Shown: piece after piece, positions 11,181-23,462 of the stretch
Layout of the letters: each line of letters opens with the position of its first letter
Position numbering within the stretch: the stretch's first letter is position 1
Assembly: GCF_022376445.1 (NCBI RefSeq)
Contig: NW_025954963.1
Location: 930,001 to 994,000 of the forward strand
Reading direction: 5' to 3'
Source of the DNA: Fomitopsis serialis
Lineage: Eukaryota; Basidiomycota; Agaricomycetes; Polyporales; Fomitopsidaceae
Length of the DNA: 64,000 nucleotides
Notes under the pieces: model-generated
Databases searched by the model: none
What the model was told of the DNA's origin: nothing
What the model saw: only the letters and a program-made list of their open reading frames with translations
Program-made: the position numbers and the translations under genes

Positions 11181-12061
11181 GCTTGTCTTCCGCTGGTGTG
11201 CGGTGTCCCTCGACTGCTGTATGGAAGTCGAGTGTCCTCGCCTATGGTCCGGTATGGTGCCTAGATATTAACGGGTGTGCCGTGCATATAGGTGTAGAGA
11301 TGAACGAGCGAGTGAGGGAGCGTTGCCACCGGCGTGCAGCCGAGCACAGTACTTGCCCTGTATGGGCGCTCCCGACGTCCAGGGCATCCTTCGCTCAGTC
11401 AACTCGTGTTCTTGCTTCGCAAATATACTACTGGCAATTGTTGCTTGGAGGCCGGTCGACTCCGGAGGCGATTGACTGCTTGATATACTACATTGTACTC
11501 CAGCTGCATCGTGGTCGTCTCTCCGCATCGGCATATATTGGCACGCTCAGAGGCACCGGTCGCGACTTGGACCTGGGTAGGCAAAATCACGACTGAAGTC
11601 AAGCGTGAACATAGAAGACGACTGTTTGCAGGAGTGCTTTTCATGATGGGGTATTCGAAACCACCGCCCACTCCGCGGGCGAACAACAGGTACCTCTCTG
11701 CCTCTGTTCTTCGAGATACTGACTACATGAACTCAGGCTTACTACTCGTGCCTTACTTCCTAATGGATCATGTCGATGACCACAGAGCCATTCCATATAC
11801 TCATACATTGGGCAAGTCACAATGAACTGCTAGTTGAATTGGGCGGCTGGCATTACAATCCTGACTGCCCTCCGGGTTGGGCTGCCTGGACCGCTGCGAG
11901 CCTCTGAGGCTGACCGTGGGCTGACCGTCCAGAATACAGGTACGATGCCAGCATTAAAAGCGGACGACTTCATCACCGGATTCTCTACCTACGTTCGTCC
12001 CATCCCTCATCTCACAGGCTATAACCTACCACGTCCCATATATCTGAAGATCTATCTTACC
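11181..12061. other. Intergenic region GDA1 / coiled-coil pseudogene
   Basis: About 880 bp of promoter-type sequence between divergently oriented genes. Open frames here are short and without domain features. A splice-like structure near 11.95-12.06 kb could be part of the leader of the next gene. Confidence 0.4.
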
Positions 12062-13723
12062 ATGCCTTCATACACTTTACCTATTGTTGCCCAGGGTGGA
12101 CGTGCCGCCGCCCTGTGGCTCTCCAAGCTATCGTACGTTCCTTCCGAGGTCTCCGGAGTCGAGCGGTCATCTACCGCAGGCCAAGAGGTGAGCAGTCTCG
12201 TAGCATGGGGTTGCGGATACTGACACCGCGGCGCAGAGCGTCACCTTCGTCGATGACGGCGTCTTCAAGTGTGAGAAGAGGGCCCGAGACGACGAGAACA
12301 CCTCGCTCAAAGCCCGGATGAAGACCGACAGCAGCGCCGCACGCAAGATCATCAAGTACAAGGATCTCGCGGAGACGTACTTCGGGATGTCCGTCGATGC
12401 ACAGCGCAAGCTGACGAGACTGAGAACGAGACCCGCGCTCTCGAGTTTGAGGTCGCGAGCTGAATGGCCAGGTCGACTCTCTGAGCAACAAGCTCGCTAC
12501 TGCCAACATCCAGGCGAAGCCCATAAGGCTCAAGTCGCCGAGCTCGAGTCTCTTCTGGAACTAGCTATGACTGGGATCAATCAACTGCAGGACCGCAACG
12601 AGGAACTGGAAGTCGGTTGAGCGAGGCCAACAACGACCATGTCTTCTTGGCTACGAGGAGCGTCTTCGCGAATCTCAGACTATGCTTCACTCCGCGGGTC
12701 TCAGGTCGGCAGCTTACCTCCAAAACGAGAAACTTGTCGACCAAAGGCCGCTCTGTATGATGCTCTCTCAAGTCTCTTGCACGTCGGGTCGGAAGCAGAA
12801 GAACTAGAGGCTGAGAACTTGAGCTCAAGCCGCCCTCGCCCAGCGCGACGCGGAGGTACTCTCCGCTCACAAGGAACTCAAAGCCGTTCGCGAGGAGGCC
12901 GCTGAGAAGACCAAGGCCGTGGAAGCTGCATGGGACCAGAAGTACAGCGAAGCCGTCGGCCAGCTCAAACAGAGGCTTACCTTCTTGCGTTCGGAGAAGG
13001 CCCGTCTCCGAGTCGAAGTCAAAGAGCACAAGCTCGCGGCTACCATCGAGAAGCAGAAGGACACGGCCGAGGCCGAGCTCGCACCTACAAGGTGACCTGC
13101 AAGTCATGTCTCTGAAGCTCAAGGACGCACAGGAGGACGTCAAGCATGCCCAGTCCGCGCGGAGAAAACCAGAAGCGCGAGGAGGCTTGCGAGCGCCACA
13201 TCGTCTACCTAGAGTCCCTATGCCGATCCAAAGCGAGGGAGCGAGGCGTCTCTTGAGCCTCGGCGACAAGCTCGAGAAGGCCATGGCGAAGTCTCAGCAC
13301 ACGCGCACCTCTAAGCTGCAGGACACCACAAACCGCCGCGCCACCCGCCTCGTCCCTCTCCAGTTCCCCTGCGACGAGTCCCCCACGCCTGCGCCTACGA
13401 AGCCCATGCGTAAGACGTCTCTGCTCTACCCCGCCTCTAGCTATGTCCCCGTCCCCGGCGTTCAGGGCACGCCCTACGACCCTGTCCCTCCCGTGAGCGC
13501 CTTCCCCGCGCCTGACTGGTCCATGTCTAACGCGTCGTCGCTCTCCTTCATTAAGATGCGCTCCTCGAACCTGGTGGACGTGTCGGAGGGCGAGATCCTC
13601 TTCGGCTCCATGGGCTTGACCGCGAACCCGATCAACAAGTCGCTCGCCGAGCCCCGCGCATCTCGGACCGGAGGCGCGGGGCAGAACAGGGCGCCCCGGG
13701 TCGCGAACAGGCGTCGGCTTTGA
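12062..13723 (+). pseudogene. Coiled-coil protein gene broken by many frameshifts
   Basis: Begins as a normal gene: ATG at 12062, exon to 12187, clean intron 12188-12236, then an open frame to about 12410. From there the coding potential is clearly helical and coiled-coil but hops between frames: DETENETRALEFEVAS, NGQVDSLSNKLATANIQAK, HKAQVAELESLLELAM, LSEANNDHVFLA, RDAEVLSAHKELKAVREE, QLKQRLTFLRSEKARL and QKREEACERHIVYLESL each need a different frame from their neighbour. At least six 1-2 nt shifts are needed near 12412, 12460, 12515, 12615, 13082 and 13165. The final 150 codons (Pro/Ser-rich, ending RVANRRRL at 13723) are open. Flanking genes have no such damage, so this is more likely decay than general sequence error. 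I do not recognise the parent family. Confidence 0.65.
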
Positions 13724-14321
13724 GGCGCTCCGCGTCGCCCTCTCGAATGAGGTATGTATCGCTCTTGTTCCTTCTGCACTGTCTCATACGAATGCGTCTG
13801 GTGTAGAGGACGATGCAGTCGAACCAATAAGGGTTCGACGAAGAGCGACACACACAGGGCCAATGGGAGAGCTTGCCATGGTTGTCCGAGACCGACGCTT
13901 CAGCGCATTATCTCGCTGGCGTTTTGGCGCCATGGTGGCTTGACGAACGTTGGTCCGTACGTCGTGTGCGTACAGCGTGTGTTGACCTCAGGACGAGTGA
14001 GTTTCTGCCCATCTGCTCAGCGCTCACCAGTCACTGCTGACGTTATTACCCTCCAGGCTACCGCGTGAGACATCGCTCTCTGCCTCCACCGTCGCAAGTC
14101 CAACGCTCCGAATCGGTCGCGCACTCAGTATCTTTTTCCTCGCTTAATTTTCCATATATTCTTGATTTTAGAAGCGGATGATGTACAATACACTAGCAAT
14201 GCAGGATAGTATGTTACATCGATGTCTCCTGTAGCACGTACAAACGGCACAGCGACTTCACAATATGGTACAAATAGGTATCATGCAGTAGATCTGGAGA
14301 GCATATATAGCACATCTAAAT
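13724..14321. other. Convergent 3' intergenic region
   Basis: About 600 bp between the coiled-coil pseudogene and the convergent antiporter gene. The stretch 14140-14320 is AT-richer, consistent with 3' UTR and terminator sequence. No gene seen. Confidence 0.4.
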
Positions 14322-17300
14322 CTATCCAGCCTTGGCCGTTTGGAGGACAACGATGTCGGCCTTGCAGCGAGCGGTCATGAAGGACGCAGCCACGTCTCCG
14401 ACTGTCTTCTTCACCTCACCGCAACCTCCACCATATTGCTCGATCAGCTGTGTGATCTCCTCATGGTGGTTCGCGACAGCCAAGCGACGCGATCGGCCAA
14501 CGACAACGATAAATTGTGCGCGGCGCTCAGCCGCGGACTCCGAGAGTGTGTGCGCCTGTTCAATCACTGCGTGGAGAGGGGTCGGCGTGCGGGTCTCCGA
14601 GAACTGGATGCGGGACAGCGCGGCGGACAGTGGGCTGTCAGTGGGTTGGCGGGAGCTGTAGCGATTCCAGACGACGTTGTCCGCTGTCTCGGATTGCAGG
14701 CGGGTCTGGGTCGTTTGAGCGTCATACACCGTGTCCGGCAAAGCAATCTAGGGTTCGCCGTGAACAGATGGTCAGAGTGAATGGCAAGAGCGGGAACGTA
14801 CCGAATGTATTGTAGCCTCGTTAGGCCATCCGTCGCCCAGATGGGCCATCTTCTGTTTGTCCAGGGAGCCGACCCTGTCCAGCTCGTCGAACGCGCTCTG
14901 CGTCACCCGCACCACGGTGGCGGTGACGCCAGGATGCGAGCAGAGCTGCACCGCGAAGCTGAGCGCGAGCCTGTCGTCCGGGCCGCCGAAGAACGGCAGG
15001 AAGACGTGGTGCTGGCCGTCGAACGTCGGCAGGCTGAACTCGCTCGGGTGCTGGTGGTCGATGAACAGCGCGACGTCCGTGTGCGCCTGGGCGAAGATGC
15101 CGCGCACGAAGTTGGCGTGGAGCGTAGAGGCTACCTGGGGAGAGCCGGAGCTCGTCGCGCGGAAGAGCGCCTCGAAGGGGTTCGATGCCTCCGCGCTGCC
15201 GGATGGCGTGTCTGGCGCGCCGGGCGGGGCGGGGACCCAGGGGACGAGGACGAGCTGGGAGCCGGAGCTCTGCGCGTGCTCGACGACGCTCGAGGAGAGG
15301 TCCTCGTAGGGGACGACCGCGAGGGACGGCGAGACGGCGACGCGGTTGAGCCGGCCGAACGTGCCGAAGATGTTCAGCAACGGGTCCCTGTGCAGCATAT
15401 TCTGCACGTTCGAGGAGCGCATCACCGCAGACGTCCGGTCGGAGAGCTCGATCAGACGGAGGGCGTCGATGGACACGTCCGAGCGTTGAGCGGCCTTCTC
15501 CTTGGGTGAACTGTCGTCCGTAACTGCGGGTGGGGGCTGGATAAGCTGCGTGAGGACCATCATGCCCGGGAGGTGCTCGATCCGGTCCAGGACGACCGTG
15601 AATCGCGACTTGCGCTCCTCGACCTCGCTCCATTTCTCGAGCGAGGGCGCGCCTAGTTTCTCGACCTCGGAGGCCTTCTCGTCTGCAACCGAGCGCGACT
15701 CCGAAGACTTGATGTCCGTGTGCGAGTTGTGGAGATCAATGCGCACGCGCATGGAGGGCGGATAGAACTTGTTCACGAGCGGCGTGGTCATAAACGTGAG
15801 GACGACCGCCTCCAGCACGAACATGGAGAAGACCTTCTGAGTGAGGATCCCCGCCGAGAGGCCGACGTTGAGCACGATGAGCTCGACGAGTCTGCGTGGC
15901 AAGTCTGAGTACTGTGTAGCGTGTGGAAGGAGATGCGCGACATACCCCTTGCAACTCATGAAGGAGCCGACTGTCCCGGCCTCGCGCCAGGGAAACCCGA
16001 GGGCCCTTGCTGCCAACGTGCAACCTGTGAATTTGCCGGTGAAAGACAGGCTTATGATGGCAATTGTAAATCCCCAGGTGATTCCTGAATAACGGGGGAA
16101 TTGTTGTTAGTGTGACGTCGCTCGAGGGGAGGCTAAGGGAAGGCGTACCATCGTTGAGCAAGCCGAGGTTAGTGTTCAGGCCGGAAAGTGTGAAGTACTT
16201 GAGGCAGGTAAGTGTCAAACCCTGTCCGATTTACTGTGGAAACTAACCAGTGGCAAGAAAATGATCTGGACCATGTCTTCCAGCTTCTCCGTCAAGGCAA
16301 TACACAGTCCGCCTTCACGAGGAACAATGATCCCTACCAGGAAGGCTCCGAAGATAGCTTGGACCTAAGTAGACGTCATTGACCGCGCACAGATTCAAGG
16401 AGAAAATCACTGACACCGATGATATCCGTGAAGAAGGCCGAACCAAACATGAGCAGAATCGTAACGGTCATGAAGAAGACAGTAGGGCCGTTTTCTATTG
16501 AGCCCGTACGCCGCGCAAACCAGTGCAGAGCGGGCTTGACGGCTAAGAACAGGACGATGCCCCATGCAATCGTGATAAGCATAATCCAAAGGCATGTGAG
16601 ACCTGAGCCAGCATTGACGAGAGCCACACTGAGGGCAAGCAGCGTCCATCCTACGATGTCATCAATCACACCCGCGGAGAGCACAGTGATACCGACGTTA
16701 GTGTCGAGGAGCTTCAGCTCGGTGAGAATACGACAGAGCACGGGGAACGCAGTGATGGAGTATGCGACACCCGTGAAGAGCATGAAGTGTGTGTACTTGA
16801 CGGAGCTGCTGATGAACTGGTGGTACAATGGCTTCGACAGTGCCGCGCCGAGGCCGAATGGGAGAGTTATGCCTGCGAGTGCGATAATAGGCGCTTTCTT
16901 GTAGTTGCGCCTGACGACAGACCATTCGATCTCGAGACCGACGAGGAAGAGGAAGAGGCATAGTCCGATGTTGGCCACGAGAGAGAGGTAGGGAGTGGCA
17001 ACTGAGGGGAAGATGTGTTGCGTAAAGCCAGGGATGCGCCCAGACGCGGTCGGACCTGCAGGATCGCTCGAGATGAGGAGAGATTAACACGAACTGTCTG
17101 ATGCACGCACCCAATAGAATACCTCCAATGACCTCCGCAATGACCTTGGGTTGCCTAATTCTCCGCAAAATGAGACCGAGAAGCTGGGTCATCAGCAGGA
17201 TGACGCCTGCACGTCGACCGCTCAGAAAGAGCTGCAATTTGGCTGCAATGCACGCACCTAGTTGGATGATCCATGTCTTGAGAGGATCGGCGGTACTGAA

Positions 17301-17469
17301 CACACTCGGATCTTCGCCCGTCAGCAGACCGCCCTGTCAGGACATGCTGTGTTCAGCATGTATATCACGAAGTGCGCCAGAGGGCGCTTCGCACCTGTGG
17401 TGGTGCGGCTGCTCTCTTCCACCGCAACGAACCCCCGACATGGAAAATGTCGCTGGAGAGCCTGTTCAT
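14322..17469 (-). CDS. KHA1: K+/H+ antiporter, Kha1-like (CPA2 family)
   Basis: Monovalent cation/proton antiporter of internal membranes, helping potassium and pH homeostasis. Start at 17469 (MNRLSSDIFH). Exon 2 supplies GGLLTGEDPSVFSTADPLKT, the family's luminal N-terminal motif. The transmembrane Na+/H+ exchanger domain follows over several exons: QPKVIAEVIGGILLGPTASG, NIGLCLFLFLVGLEIEWS, YSITAFPVLCRILTEL, GVIDDIVGWTLLALSVA with the paired acidic residues of the ion site, AIFGAFLVGIIVPREGG, LSGLNTNLGLLNDG and the cap LVELIVLNVGLSAGILTQ. A cytosolic domain of about 430 residues, typical of Kha1 and plant CHX proteins, ends at 14322. Introns are short, GT-AG, and all junctions keep frame. 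A last intron lies between about 14742 and 14795. Confidence 0.93.
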
Positions 17470-18297
17470 GGTGGTTGAAGACAAGGGACCGGGGTCAGCA
17501 AGGGGGATTGCTAGCTCATGGAGTATTGATTAGTATCCGCAGCACAGCCCGCCGCTAAACTTGATATGTTTGTTTGAATCATGATTTCAGCCGCCGGGGA
17601 TTTGTCGACGGTTGCGGTTGCGTGATGGGACGGTACATTCGGTCAGGGTTATCTCGCCCTAGCAGGTACACTCAGGAACGTAGACTCGCTTAGAGTTACG
17701 TAGAGACGATTCGGTGCCACAGACTTGTTAGGAGGACGATGGGAGGAGCCAAGCGAGACACAGCGAGACATTCGGGACTTTCTAAATTAGGAATCCCGCA
17801 CTCCGGTGCGGCGTGTAAACAGTGTTTCACATTCGTCCCCGGGCCGCTGAGAGTTGGCTGAACCCGGATATCCTGAGGCACGAAGGTTGAAAGAAATGTC
17901 TACGTCTGTTTGGGGAGACTGCACAAACGTCACTGACGCCTGCCATATGCATGAGTGGCCCCTGCACAAGTCAATACGGCGGCCCATGATGTAGTGCGCC
18001 GTTTTTATAGACAAGCAGACCTGATGAGTCCATATATTTAATGGCTGGAAGGATCGCGCTGACTGTTGGGTAATTAGGAAATGCGATGATAATACAGTAA
18101 CAGAGGCTTCAACTCTGTCCTGGGAGGAGCAAGATCTGTGCTCCCTTCAAGTTCCTGCATGAGGGCCGGGCCGGTACGAGCCGCCGTTCGATCGTGATCG
18201 TGAGCGCCTAATGAAGTAAATCTGAACGAAATCTGGATTAGCGCCGATTCCGTACTGCGACTCGTCCAGCTTTCACCTGGCCTTTATTACCTTTACA
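17470..18297. other. Divergent promoter region, antiporter / RPC11
   Basis: About 830 bp between divergent genes, moderately AT-rich at 17.85-18.3 kb. No gene or repeat recognised; promoters of both genes are expected here. Confidence 0.45.
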
Positions 18298-18903
18298 ATG
18301 CTGTTCTGTCCAAATTGCGCGAATCTGCTTGTTATATCGGCGGAGACGGGCTACAACAAATGGGCATGCAACACCTGTGCGTACGAGTTCCCGATAACTA
18401 AGCAAGTCCGTGACCTTGGCGGCATCTGGGACGGCGAACTCTGTACGCTGACTTTTGCTGCCGTACTTCGTGACAGATGACCTCGCGCACCAAGATGAAG
18501 CGCAAGGTGGTTGACGATGTTCTAGGTGGCGAAGAGATGTGGAAGCACGCTGACTCGACCGCTGGTACGTACCCCATCCCGCGGCGTCCGCTGCGCTGCT
18601 CTTCGCCGTTTCCGCCCGCGTCGCTCACTCCCTACCACGCGCAGCGACTTGCCCGAAGTGCGACTTTGGGAGGGCGTACTTCTATCAGCTTCAGATCAGG
18701 TCCGCTGATGAGCCCATGACAACGTGTACGTCCCCCTTCCGCTACCCTTCCTCTGATCCAGGTTATCGAAACTCTTGCATTGCGATCTCGCCGGCTGTCT
18801 AGTCTATCGGTGCGTATTGAAGCAGGATGTGCTGGAAGATAAGAGGACTCATGCCTGACGTATCAGATGTGCCTCGTGTGGGAACAACTGGCGCGAGAAT
18901 TAA
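18298..18903 (+). CDS. RPC11: RNA polymerase III subunit RPC11 (C11/POLR3K)
   Basis: Small Pol III subunit needed for RNA cleavage, termination and reinitiation. Five exons in perfect frame: 18298-18405, 18477-18564, 18645-18725, 18803-18809 and 18867-18903, giving 106 residues, the usual family length. The N-terminal zinc ribbon has CPNC and CNTC pairs (MLFCPNCANLLVIS, WACNTCAYEFPI). The C-terminal TFIIS-like ribbon has CPKC and CASCGNNW, and the RSADEP loop carrying the acidic catalytic residues (QIRSADEPMTTFYRCAS). Exon 4 is only 7 nt (TCTATCG) and supplies the FYR of that ribbon; without it the frame is lost. Nothing suggests decay. Confidence 0.97.
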
Positions 18904-21723
18904 CGGCAAAAGACCATATACCGTGAGCCTGTCCAGACGGCTACTCAGAACAGCGGTATTGCGATACCCTTTTCTTTCGGACCATTCGGCTGAAACTCAT
19001 GGCGCCAGCTTCTTCAATATATTGCGGAACACGCACTGGTGACTTCTCGAATGGCGACCGAGACCAGCGAGAAGTTCGGGACGTTACGTAGACGGGAAGG
19101 AGAGAATAAGGTATCTCCATGGCTTATGACTGGGTCTACAGACTAGCGACTAGTAGCGGCTGGACCTGTATGCTCTGATCCCGTTCTGTCGTGTATGCCC
19201 ACGGCGGCAGCGGCGAAACTCGTCTCAACTATAGGATTCTCGTGGGAGGGCTGCTAGTCCACATTGAACGCTTCGTTGCACGTTGGTCATGCTGGACGGA
19301 CACCCGGGATCTCTCATGCCTGTGGAGCCGCAGCGCGCGATCGCTCCGTGCAAAGGCTCCGTCTGGGTGGTACTATCTTCACACACAGCTGTACGGATCT
19401 TCGAGCTGGAGAAGGAAGAAGACGGCGAAGGTAGGAATGTTCTTGCTGTCAAACAAGCTTAGTCGTTCTTGAGCTGTGGAGTTCCGGGTTCATTCCAACC
19501 TCCGGTGGGCCATGGAGACTGACCAGCCTGTAGGGTGGGGTGTTACGTACCTGCATTTTCCCAGAAATTTCCTCGCATGCAGGCGGACGCCGGCGATTTG
19601 GTCTAGATGTCCAGGATGGGGAAGACACCGGTCACGACCATACAATAGGCTTGCGGTTCAGGAAGCGTCAACACACCGGTCTGAACTTCCGCCGGAGTCG
19701 GTTCTAATACATCCATGTTGACTGAGCCCGAACCTCGCTGTGACTCTCAGGTACGTGGTCAGACATTGAACCTTCACCGCGGATTAATCACGAAACGTGG
19801 TTCAAATGACTGGATGCGTTCAGCTCGCGCGGATGATTGACGGCCATAAACTGTTCATGACTGGGGAGGTGTCGCGGCGGCCAGCGACGCCGAGTGATGC
19901 CCTTCCGCGAGCAGTCCTTGGGATGTTTCTGTCATCCATGCATGAAGGATGAAGCCTCCCTAGGACAGCCGCACATCACCGTATGGAATCACGGTCATTC
20001 ATTGTCTCCGGAGCTCCTACACTTTTTGGCCGACCAGGAACCTCATGCGAGCTGACGCGGTCTCGGCGCAGTGAATGTAAGACCGATTAAATTCGATGAT
20101 CACCACGTATGGGGGTAATATGGGGGCTCATCTACGTACGTACAGAGAGCACGCATGTTCCTCCTCGCTTACATCCGATACTATGTCTCCTGCCTGACTG
20201 TATCATACCGCCCACTGTAGAGAGTCGAGAACGATGGCGCAAGACTAATTCCATCCCGCATGTTTCCTCCTTTCGTCGCAACGCCCGACCGTACGTGTTA
20301 CAGACTCCCCTGCGCAGCGCCCATTGTCGGTCACTAGGAATCAGTCATCCATCTTGTCATGCTGTGGTGAGTGACTATAGTATGTTGCCAATGTGCCATG
20401 CCACTCAACAATCTTACGGAGCCGAAGTGATGCTTGGCCGGCCAGACAACTCGTCAGGGGAACTCGATCCGGACTCATCAACGGTTCAAATCACACAGCC
20501 AGTTCAAGTTCGGGTGATCTGCTCGTCCTCATCTCATAGACGCATCAGCGGGCCCCCCGCTGGTATGACTGGAAAGAGACGATTGCGATCGTCGTGGCGA
20601 GCGGCACAACCGTGACGCCGCAGCACACGGACCTTGCTCATTTTGCGGGGAAGGGCGTCTGGGGAACGGGCGTCTATATGGATCACAGTTGATTGTTGCC
20701 GCCACTGCCGCCACCGCCACCGCCACCACCTTGGCCGCGACATTTCGACCAACGTCAACTCTCACCGGAAGCATTGGCCACTGAGATCAGCGGCGAGATG
20801 CGAGCCGCATCCCGGTAGGAGTCTGCATGTGACCAGTCAGTGATAAGATGTCATATGCCAACATCGTGAAAAATATACTCCTCGTGAGCATCGCATGTGA
20901 TCAACATGATGCGTTTTGATATGTTCCCAATGAGTCCCGCGTTTAACCTACGTATGACCACGGTGATGCAAGCGGAATCCTCTCGGACCTATCCCAAGAT
21001 GAGTCATGCTGGTCTCGGTATGAGGCCCAGAATTCCACGAGATCATTACGAGGAACACAGCCCGAGCTCAATCAGCATAAATCCAGCATACGTGCAGTGT
21101 GACGTAAGTCGACACAAACAGAATATCGGGTAAGATTCATTGCTAATGAGTCCTGCGTTTGTCGCTACTACGTGCTCCATTATTTTGCAATGTCTTCTGA
21201 GGTTACACTAGGCGGGCATCACAATATAAACCGTGCTATATCTCAAATGTTTCTCAGCTCAGCTTATTGCTGGTATATGGGGTGTATAGGCGAAAAATTC
21301 TGAGTCCAGCCTTACTAAAGCATTGAATGATTCCGCCATAGTTCTCGTCAGCCACACACGGTGCAGACGAGCCTGAAGTCGACCGCGTGATAGTGGCATG
21401 CATGAGTGTACGATGGCGGAGGGTACCGTAGAGTTGCAGCTGTTGGTTCTAGTCCAGATTCGGACTGAGAGCACGAGGTGTTGTCTCGCGCCCTTGCACC
21501 CTCCGAGTCCCTTGTACCCTCGGTCTTCGCTCTCATTACCGAGCGCGTACTGAGGCCCGACGACTCGCGCTCGCTATCCGTCATGAGCCCCGCGCTATAA
21601 CCAACAATAAGACTCACCTTTTCGTGCATACTGCCTGCCCGTTGCCCCACGCCTTCCCGTCACTGTCGTCGTAGCCCATCGCCATTGCTATGTCGACTTT
21701 CCAGCAGCGTTTCATCGTCACCG
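18904..21723. other. Gene-poor region
   Basis: About 2.8 kb with no supportable gene. Open frames are short and compositionally random on both strands. A short Gly/His-type run of CCACCGCCAC units occurs near 20705. It is the start of a 6-kb gene desert reaching the RING gene at 25.1 kb. Confidence 0.45.
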
Positions 21724-21945
21724 CTACAGCAATTCCTGAGTCCCTTGTCCGCGTCGCGCCGCGCACGTAGAAAATTGAAATCAATCGAGGAAATCATGGG
21801 AAAACCGGGAAAAAGGCGGCACACCGGGCTATCGAGGGGGCCGCTTTCCGTGAGACAAAGGTCTTGCAATGGTCGACCGTGGCGGCCAACGACGGGCGCT
21901 GACGCCGAGGAGGAGAGCATCCGCTACAGAACGCTGCTGTGGATA
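21724..21945 (+). repeat. Dispersed repeat, copy a (diverged)
   Basis: Starts ACAGCAATTCCTGAGTCCCT and shares the block CTTGTCCGCGTCGCGCCGCG and the later block GACGGGCGCT(g/a)ACGCCGAGGA with copy b at 24.04 kb. The A-rich middle is more diverged than between copies b and c. Its downstream end overlaps the zinc-finger ORF remnant on the minus strand, so the repeat may derive from that element. Confidence 0.6.
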
Positions 21946-22480
21946 AGGCGCAAGGTGAGTGATCGTGCGCACGACCATGGAACCATAATCACCGTGCGAT
22001 CGGTCGGGATGTCAGGCCACTTGAGCCATCCACACAGGCCATCAATCCCAAGCGGACCGCGACGAATCAAGGCGGCGATTGTCTCATCCGTCGCCCCATA
22101 GCCCAGGAAGCCATTGAGGACTGCACACAGAGGCTCGGGGATAGGAGCGTCATCCGAGTCACTGTCGATGATGATGACGCATTGCATGATCATCGCTGCG
22201 AACAGCATCTTCGTGAACAGCCTCGGACGTCGCTGCAAGCTTGCAGCACGAAGCGGCAGTGGAGCAGGCACGTCTGCCGCGAGTCCTGCGACTGGTCCAG
22301 CCGGGCGAACGGCGAAGAACGACGTGATCGACCTTACCTTCAAGTTCTTGCCTGTGGAACCTTGCTTTTTCTGGTGTTCTTTTCCGTTCTCATGTTGTTG
22401 CCAGTTCTTCTCGCCACTATAACCTAAAGCCTCTCGCAGATCGCACAGAAACGCGACATCTCTGGAGACACCTAGGAAGC
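21924..22480 (-). pseudogene. C2H2/BED-like zinc-finger ORF remnant, transposon type
   Basis: Minus-strand reading: MSRFCAICER, then GYSGEKNWQQHENGKEHQKK, together a C-x2-C...H-x5-H finger, but the two parts are one nucleotide out of frame near 22427. Then comes SITSFF, a Thr/Ala/Pro-rich linker, and a helical segment NGFLGYGATDETIAALIRRG plus GLCGWLKW. In my knowledge of Agaricomycete genomes this layout (finger, SITSFF-type motif, a FLG...IAxLxRRG helix) belongs to a multicopy family of short ORFs that behaves like mobile-element cargo; I cannot name it precisely. The piece has no intact start-to-stop frame. Confidence 0.5.
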
Positions 22481-22879
22481 ATGTCAGACAGATGAATACG
22501 AAGAAGCATGGACATACCTCGGTTTCGCTAGGAAAGCGTCATCGTGCCTAACATGCCTAAATGTGCTTGAGTGCCTAATTTACCTCGTTTCTGAGCTTCA
22601 CGGCTGGTCTAGCAGCTTTTGTAGATTTCTCAGTGACGCGTATAAGTTGACTTCGATGTATAAGTTGACTTCAATACTGTACAGCACCCAAACTACGAAT
22701 ACAATATCATATTCAGAGTGGGTACTCACTTATACGCCCAATTGCCGGCCCGTTCAGTCATCCGCTCTCGGCCGTACTCGCTCGACCTCGGCAGTGTGCA
22801 CCCCGACCCTGACCCCGCCGCGGCGTGAAGCGTTGTGTGAGCATAGAGACGTTCATAAGAGTTGTAGCAATGTACTGTA

Positions 22880-23250
22880 GCGATGGCACCTCGGGTACAG
22901 ACCCGCGATAGCGGGTACGGGCTCCGCACGGCGGGTGCAGAGCAGGTCCGTGGGTCCACGGGCAAGTATGTGGGTCCGCAGGCCAGTGAGCGCGTAGACG
23001 AATGGACGATCGCGTGGGCGATTGCTTGGGCGAGTGGGTGACAGGCCGGCCGAGCAGGTGCACGAGAGCGTGAGCGAGAAGACGCATGCGACAGGGGCCG
23101 TAAGCGAGAGGGAGTGCGACTCGGGGCGTGTGGGCGGGCAAGCGGCGGGCGTGTAGGCAGGCGGGCGGACGGGCGGAGGAGAGGGCAGGCAAGCCGAACA
23201 CGCGGACGGACGCGCGGACATTCGAGCGGATTGCGCAGAGTTGTGGGCGC
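22880..23250 (-). repeat. Degenerate short-period repeat
   Basis: On the minus strand this reads as hundreds of bases of loosely repeated CTCGCxC/CTCACxC/CGCCCG tetramer-to-octamer units. A similar texture, on the plus strand, occurs at 30740-31005. No exact unit is conserved, so it is old or evolving fast. Confidence 0.4.
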
Positions 23251-23462
23251 GCAAAGGTACCACGACCTGATTGCTCGTCGAGGCACCTACTCGACCACAG
23301 TGACCAGCAACAAGAATCGTCAGTAGGCACACAACAGAGCTCACCTTTCATTTTTCGTCTGTCTGCCTTCCCTTCGCTCAACACTCCCACCCCTCGTGTC
23401 CGTGCTCGGGCGCGTCGATTTTGGTTTGTGGGGCCTGCGATCGCGCTGCCCTTCTCGCCGAG

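Noticed and set aside
12577..13284. 235-codon minus-strand frame (Leu/Ser-rich)
   Set aside because: Complement of the coiled-coil coding sequence; no splice or promoter context.
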